Part shown: in pieces, positions 39,318 to 40,721 of the stretch | Position numbering within the stretch: position 1 is the stretch's first letter | Layout: each line of letters starts with the position of its first letter | IMG/VR virus record: IMGVR_UViG_3300049846_001456 | Coordinates: 1 to 40,721 of that record | Direction: 5' to 3' (one strand) | Length of the DNA stretch: 40,721 nt | Source: a virus | The notes under the pieces: generated by a model | The model's input: the letters and a program-made list of their open reading frames with translations, nothing else | What the model was told of the DNA's origin: nothing | The model's database searches: none | Program-made: the position numbers and the translations under genes

Positions 39318-39604
39318 GCTTCGTCTAATCGAATTAGGCGCTCAATATACCACTGTGCTTTGCGCAGTGATTCAGTACCTCCTTTAAGGCGTTCGCGCCA
39401 GACATACTTTTGTATGTTGCCTTTCAGGTAACCACGATATTCGTCTGCAGTTAAAGAAGCTTCAATTGCTTCAATGCACTCGATTTCACCATCGGTGTAA
39501 TGCGATGGATGATTAACCGTGTCCTGGGACAAAATGACAGGCTCCTCTTTCACTGCCCAGGGTACAGGGCAGACGCCTCCAGGGCAATCATGGATCTCAT
39601 CCAC
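39305..39604 (-). CDS. DUF3310 protein
   Basis: About 99 residues from GTG 39604. An ATG at 39811 would add a Ser/Gly/Ala-rich stretch that overlaps the upstream gene and looks like shadow sequence. The domain is clear: VNHPSHYTDGEIECIEAIEA, YLKGNIQKYVWR, GGTESLRKAQWYIERLI, the standard DUF3310 pattern (NHPxHY...EciEvi......f..GN..KYl.R...Kg...DL.KA.wYl). It is common in phages near nucleotide-metabolism genes; its reaction is unknown. Its 3' end overlaps the convergent NblA-like gene by 13 nt. Confidence 0.8.
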   Translation of the reverse strand: MDEIHDCPGGVCPVPWAVKEEPVILSQDTVNHPSHYTDGEIECIEAIEASLTADEYRGYLKGNIQKYVWRERLKGGTESLRKAQWYIERLIRLDEAQKG

Positions 39605-39609
39605 TGCTT

Positions 39610-39957
39610 CTACTGGAGCAAACCACGACGTTTTGCCGACAGAAGTCTCTCCTTCTCCGATGGCCCCTCCAGTTCCAGCACTAAGCTCTTCGGTCGTGGC
39701 GAGGAAGCTGGGTACTTCTCCAGCGCTTCTTCCATCGAAGGAATGTAACCCGTCATTCCGGGCCGTTGCCCCTCTAGATGCAACGGATTCCGATTCAAGC
39801 CTTGTTCGCATGCAGCTAACCCACGGTTATACATATCGTACAAGGGTACGTCATTTTCTGCGTTATCAAGAGGTGCACCAAAGTCCTCTTCTGTCAGACA
39901 ACGACAATCAATTTCGTCTTGTACAAAGCTATCTAAAAATCCAGCAGCGGAATGCAT
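39610..39957 (-). CDS. Small protein upstream of DUF3310
   Basis: A 115-residue protein (MHSAAGFLDSFVQDEIDCRC...). The middle is acidic (PLDNAENDVPLYDMYN) and the C-terminus Lys/Arg/Glu/Ser-rich. An alternative GTG at 39960 adds one residue. The stop is 5 nt before the GTG chosen for the DUF3310 gene, so the two probably form an operon. No family recognised. A plus-strand frame covering the same DNA looks less natural. Confidence 0.6.
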   Translation of the reverse strand: MHSAAGFLDSFVQDEIDCRCLTEEDFGAPLDNAENDVPLYDMYNRGLAACEQGLNRNPLHLEGQRPGMTGYIPSMEEALEKYPASSPRPKSLVLELEGPSEKERLLSAKRRGLLQ

Positions 39958-39984
39958 CACAGTTAGCGCATGATTTATTGCTTC

Positions 39985-39990
39985 TACAAT
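39985..39990 (+). promoter_or_regulatory. TANAAT box (TACAAT) very close to the 39997 ATG
   Basis: TTCTACAATAAT is only 6 nt before the ATG. If it is a -10 box, transcription would begin at or near the start codon, giving a leaderless message. Confidence 0.35.
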
Positions 39991-39996
39991 AATAAG

Positions 39997-40371
39997 ATGG
40001 CAAACATATATAGTTCCAATTACGACCCACGTATCAACGCTGGTACCTCCGGCGCTGAGATATCAGATTTGCGCCCAGAGCAGGCGTATGACACTGATTT
40101 ACGTCGTGTCGAACCAGAAGAACGTCCCGCTGCTGCCTCACTGAACCAGAACCAGGAGCGTGTAGGACGTTTTATGCGTGCAGCACGGACAGCAGGTGCC
40201 TACAGGCAGCGTGCCAGCATTGCTGAACCCATGATTCGTGGCCGTACTCCACGCGCTGGTGCCAACATCAATGGTGTTGAGCTGCCAACCACAGGGGATT
40301 CAGGTGGGCGCACCGGCAGTGTCGGTTACGCCCGTACTCCTAAGTCCCAGTTTGGTAAGCAGTTCGTTTAA
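39997..40371 (+). CDS. Putative small virion or regulatory protein
   Basis: A 124-residue protein (MANIYSSNYDPRINAGTSGA...). An earlier in-frame start at 39970 exists but lies before the promoter-like box, so 39997 is chosen. Arg, Ala, Gly and Pro are abundant (RVGRFMRAARTAGAYRQRAS, GRTPRAGANINGVELP). Its length and composition suit a nucleic-acid-binding or structural protein. Its end overlaps the convergent dCTP deaminase gene by 4 nt. Confidence 0.6.
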   Translation: MANIYSSNYDPRINAGTSGAEISDLRPEQAYDTDLRRVEPEERPAAASLNQNQERVGRFMRAARTAGAYRQRASIAEPMIRGRTPRAGANINGVELPTTGDSGGRTGSVGYARTPKSQFGKQFV

Positions 40372-40721
40372 ACCTGGGAAAACACCACACTATTAGGCTG
40401 GCCCTGGTACTTGCCCTTACGATCTTGGTACGTTACTTCGCAAGGATTACCACGGTAAAACAGTAATTGTGTAATGCCTTCATTGGCGTAAATGCGGTTA
40501 AATAACCCCGTACAATTACTGATTTCCAGGGTCAAATATCCTTCCCAGCCGGACTCTGCTGGAGTGATATTGACCAAGATCCCAGAGCGTGCATAAGTTG
40601 ATTTGCCAACAGCAACAACAGTTACGTCACGCGGAAGCTTTAAACGTTCTTGGGCTACGCCCAAACAATAACCATAAGGAGGCAGAAGAAAATATTCTCC
40701 TTTTTCATCGAAAAGTAAATC
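40368..40721 (-). CDS. dcd: dCTP deaminase, 3' part only
   Basis: The gene runs off the right edge; about 117 C-terminal codons are visible. The frame continues upstream of an internal ATG at 40664 (DEKGEYFLLPPYGYCLGVAQ), which is mid-domain, so that ATG is not the start. The family signature is present: LGVAQERLKLP, GKSTYARSGILVN, GWEGYLTLEISN, GITQLLFYRG and YQDRKGKYQGQ. Dcd turns dCTP to dUTP as a source of dTMP; phages use it to supply thymidine. The catalytic Glu and Ser/Arg region (EISN, GKSTYAR) is present. Confidence 0.9.
   Translation of the reverse strand, partial: DLLFDEKGEYFLLPPYGYCLGVAQERLKLPRDVTVVAVGKSTYARSGILVNITPAESGWEGYLTLEISNCTGLFNRIYANEGITQLLFYRGNPCEVTYQDRKGKYQGQPNSVVFSQV

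Noticed and set aside
39519-39992. 157-codon plus-strand frame opposite the DUF3310 operon
   Set aside because: Ser/Pro-rich shadow; the minus-strand genes have recognisable DUF3310 sequence and a sensible operon layout.

Overview
The window looks like part of the genome of a tailed double-stranded DNA phage (Caudoviricetes) of a cyanobacterium, most likely a phycobilisome-containing Synechococcus-like host. Phage hallmarks read directly from the sequence are a terminase large subunit with Walker A, Walker B and nuclease residues, a portal-like protein, a major capsid protein, a collagen-like tail fibre and a GH24 lysozyme. The cyanobacterial host is an inference. It rests mainly on a small protein that aligns by eye with NblA phycobilisome-degradation proteins, plus the general look of the small hypothetical genes. 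No tRNA or rRNA genes and no CRISPR array were seen. DNA polymerase, helicase and primase genes are absent, so this is probably a fragment of a larger genome.

Layout. (1) 1-4070: about a dozen short genes, all on the minus strand: an SSB-like protein, an HTH protein, and small membrane and acidic proteins. They are separated by repeated structured linkers, and many start codons are preceded by a CAACTCAAC-type motif instead of a Shine-Dalgarno sequence. (2) 4071-4881: mostly non-coding switch region with a 16-bp palindrome, one small minus-strand gene with its own terminator, and the change to plus-strand transcription. (3) 4882-13675: plus-strand genes, mostly unknown, several carrying Ala/Gly-rich glycine-zipper segments typical of membrane-inserting virion or ejection proteins. 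(4) 13710-22430: packaging and head module: terminase, holin/spanin-like protein, AbrB-like protein, portal, overlapping scaffold-like protein, major capsid protein interrupted by a group I intron, decoration-like protein, HhH protein, strong terminator. (5) 22454-33291: connector, tail and fibre genes, virion wall hydrolase candidates, a 1058-residue collagen-like fibre and a glycosyltransferase-methyltransferase fusion. (6) 33292-34149: a decayed-looking tyrosine-recombinase-like gene facing an excisionase-like gene with a host-type promoter. (7) 34150-38984: HNH gene, a 940-residue structural protein, small genes, a second HNH gene and the GH24 lysozyme. (8) 39009-40721: NblA-like protein, DUF3310 protein, small genes and the 3' part of dCTP deaminase.

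How the parts work together. The left minus-strand block is probably early or regulatory, and the plus-strand block probably late. Most plus-strand leaders carry a TANAAT box, usually 15-35 nt before the start codon and usually without a good Shine-Dalgarno. This suggests many short, separately promoted late transcripts. The strongest single observation is a complete 327-nt group I intron after codon 4 of the major capsid gene: P1 to P9 can be paired by hand, and splicing restores an in-frame N-terminus. Other notable features are a 551-nt +1 overlap between portal and scaffold-like genes, two further long +1 overlaps in the packaging region, and a family of stop-codon-containing intergenic linkers that can fold in two alternative ways.
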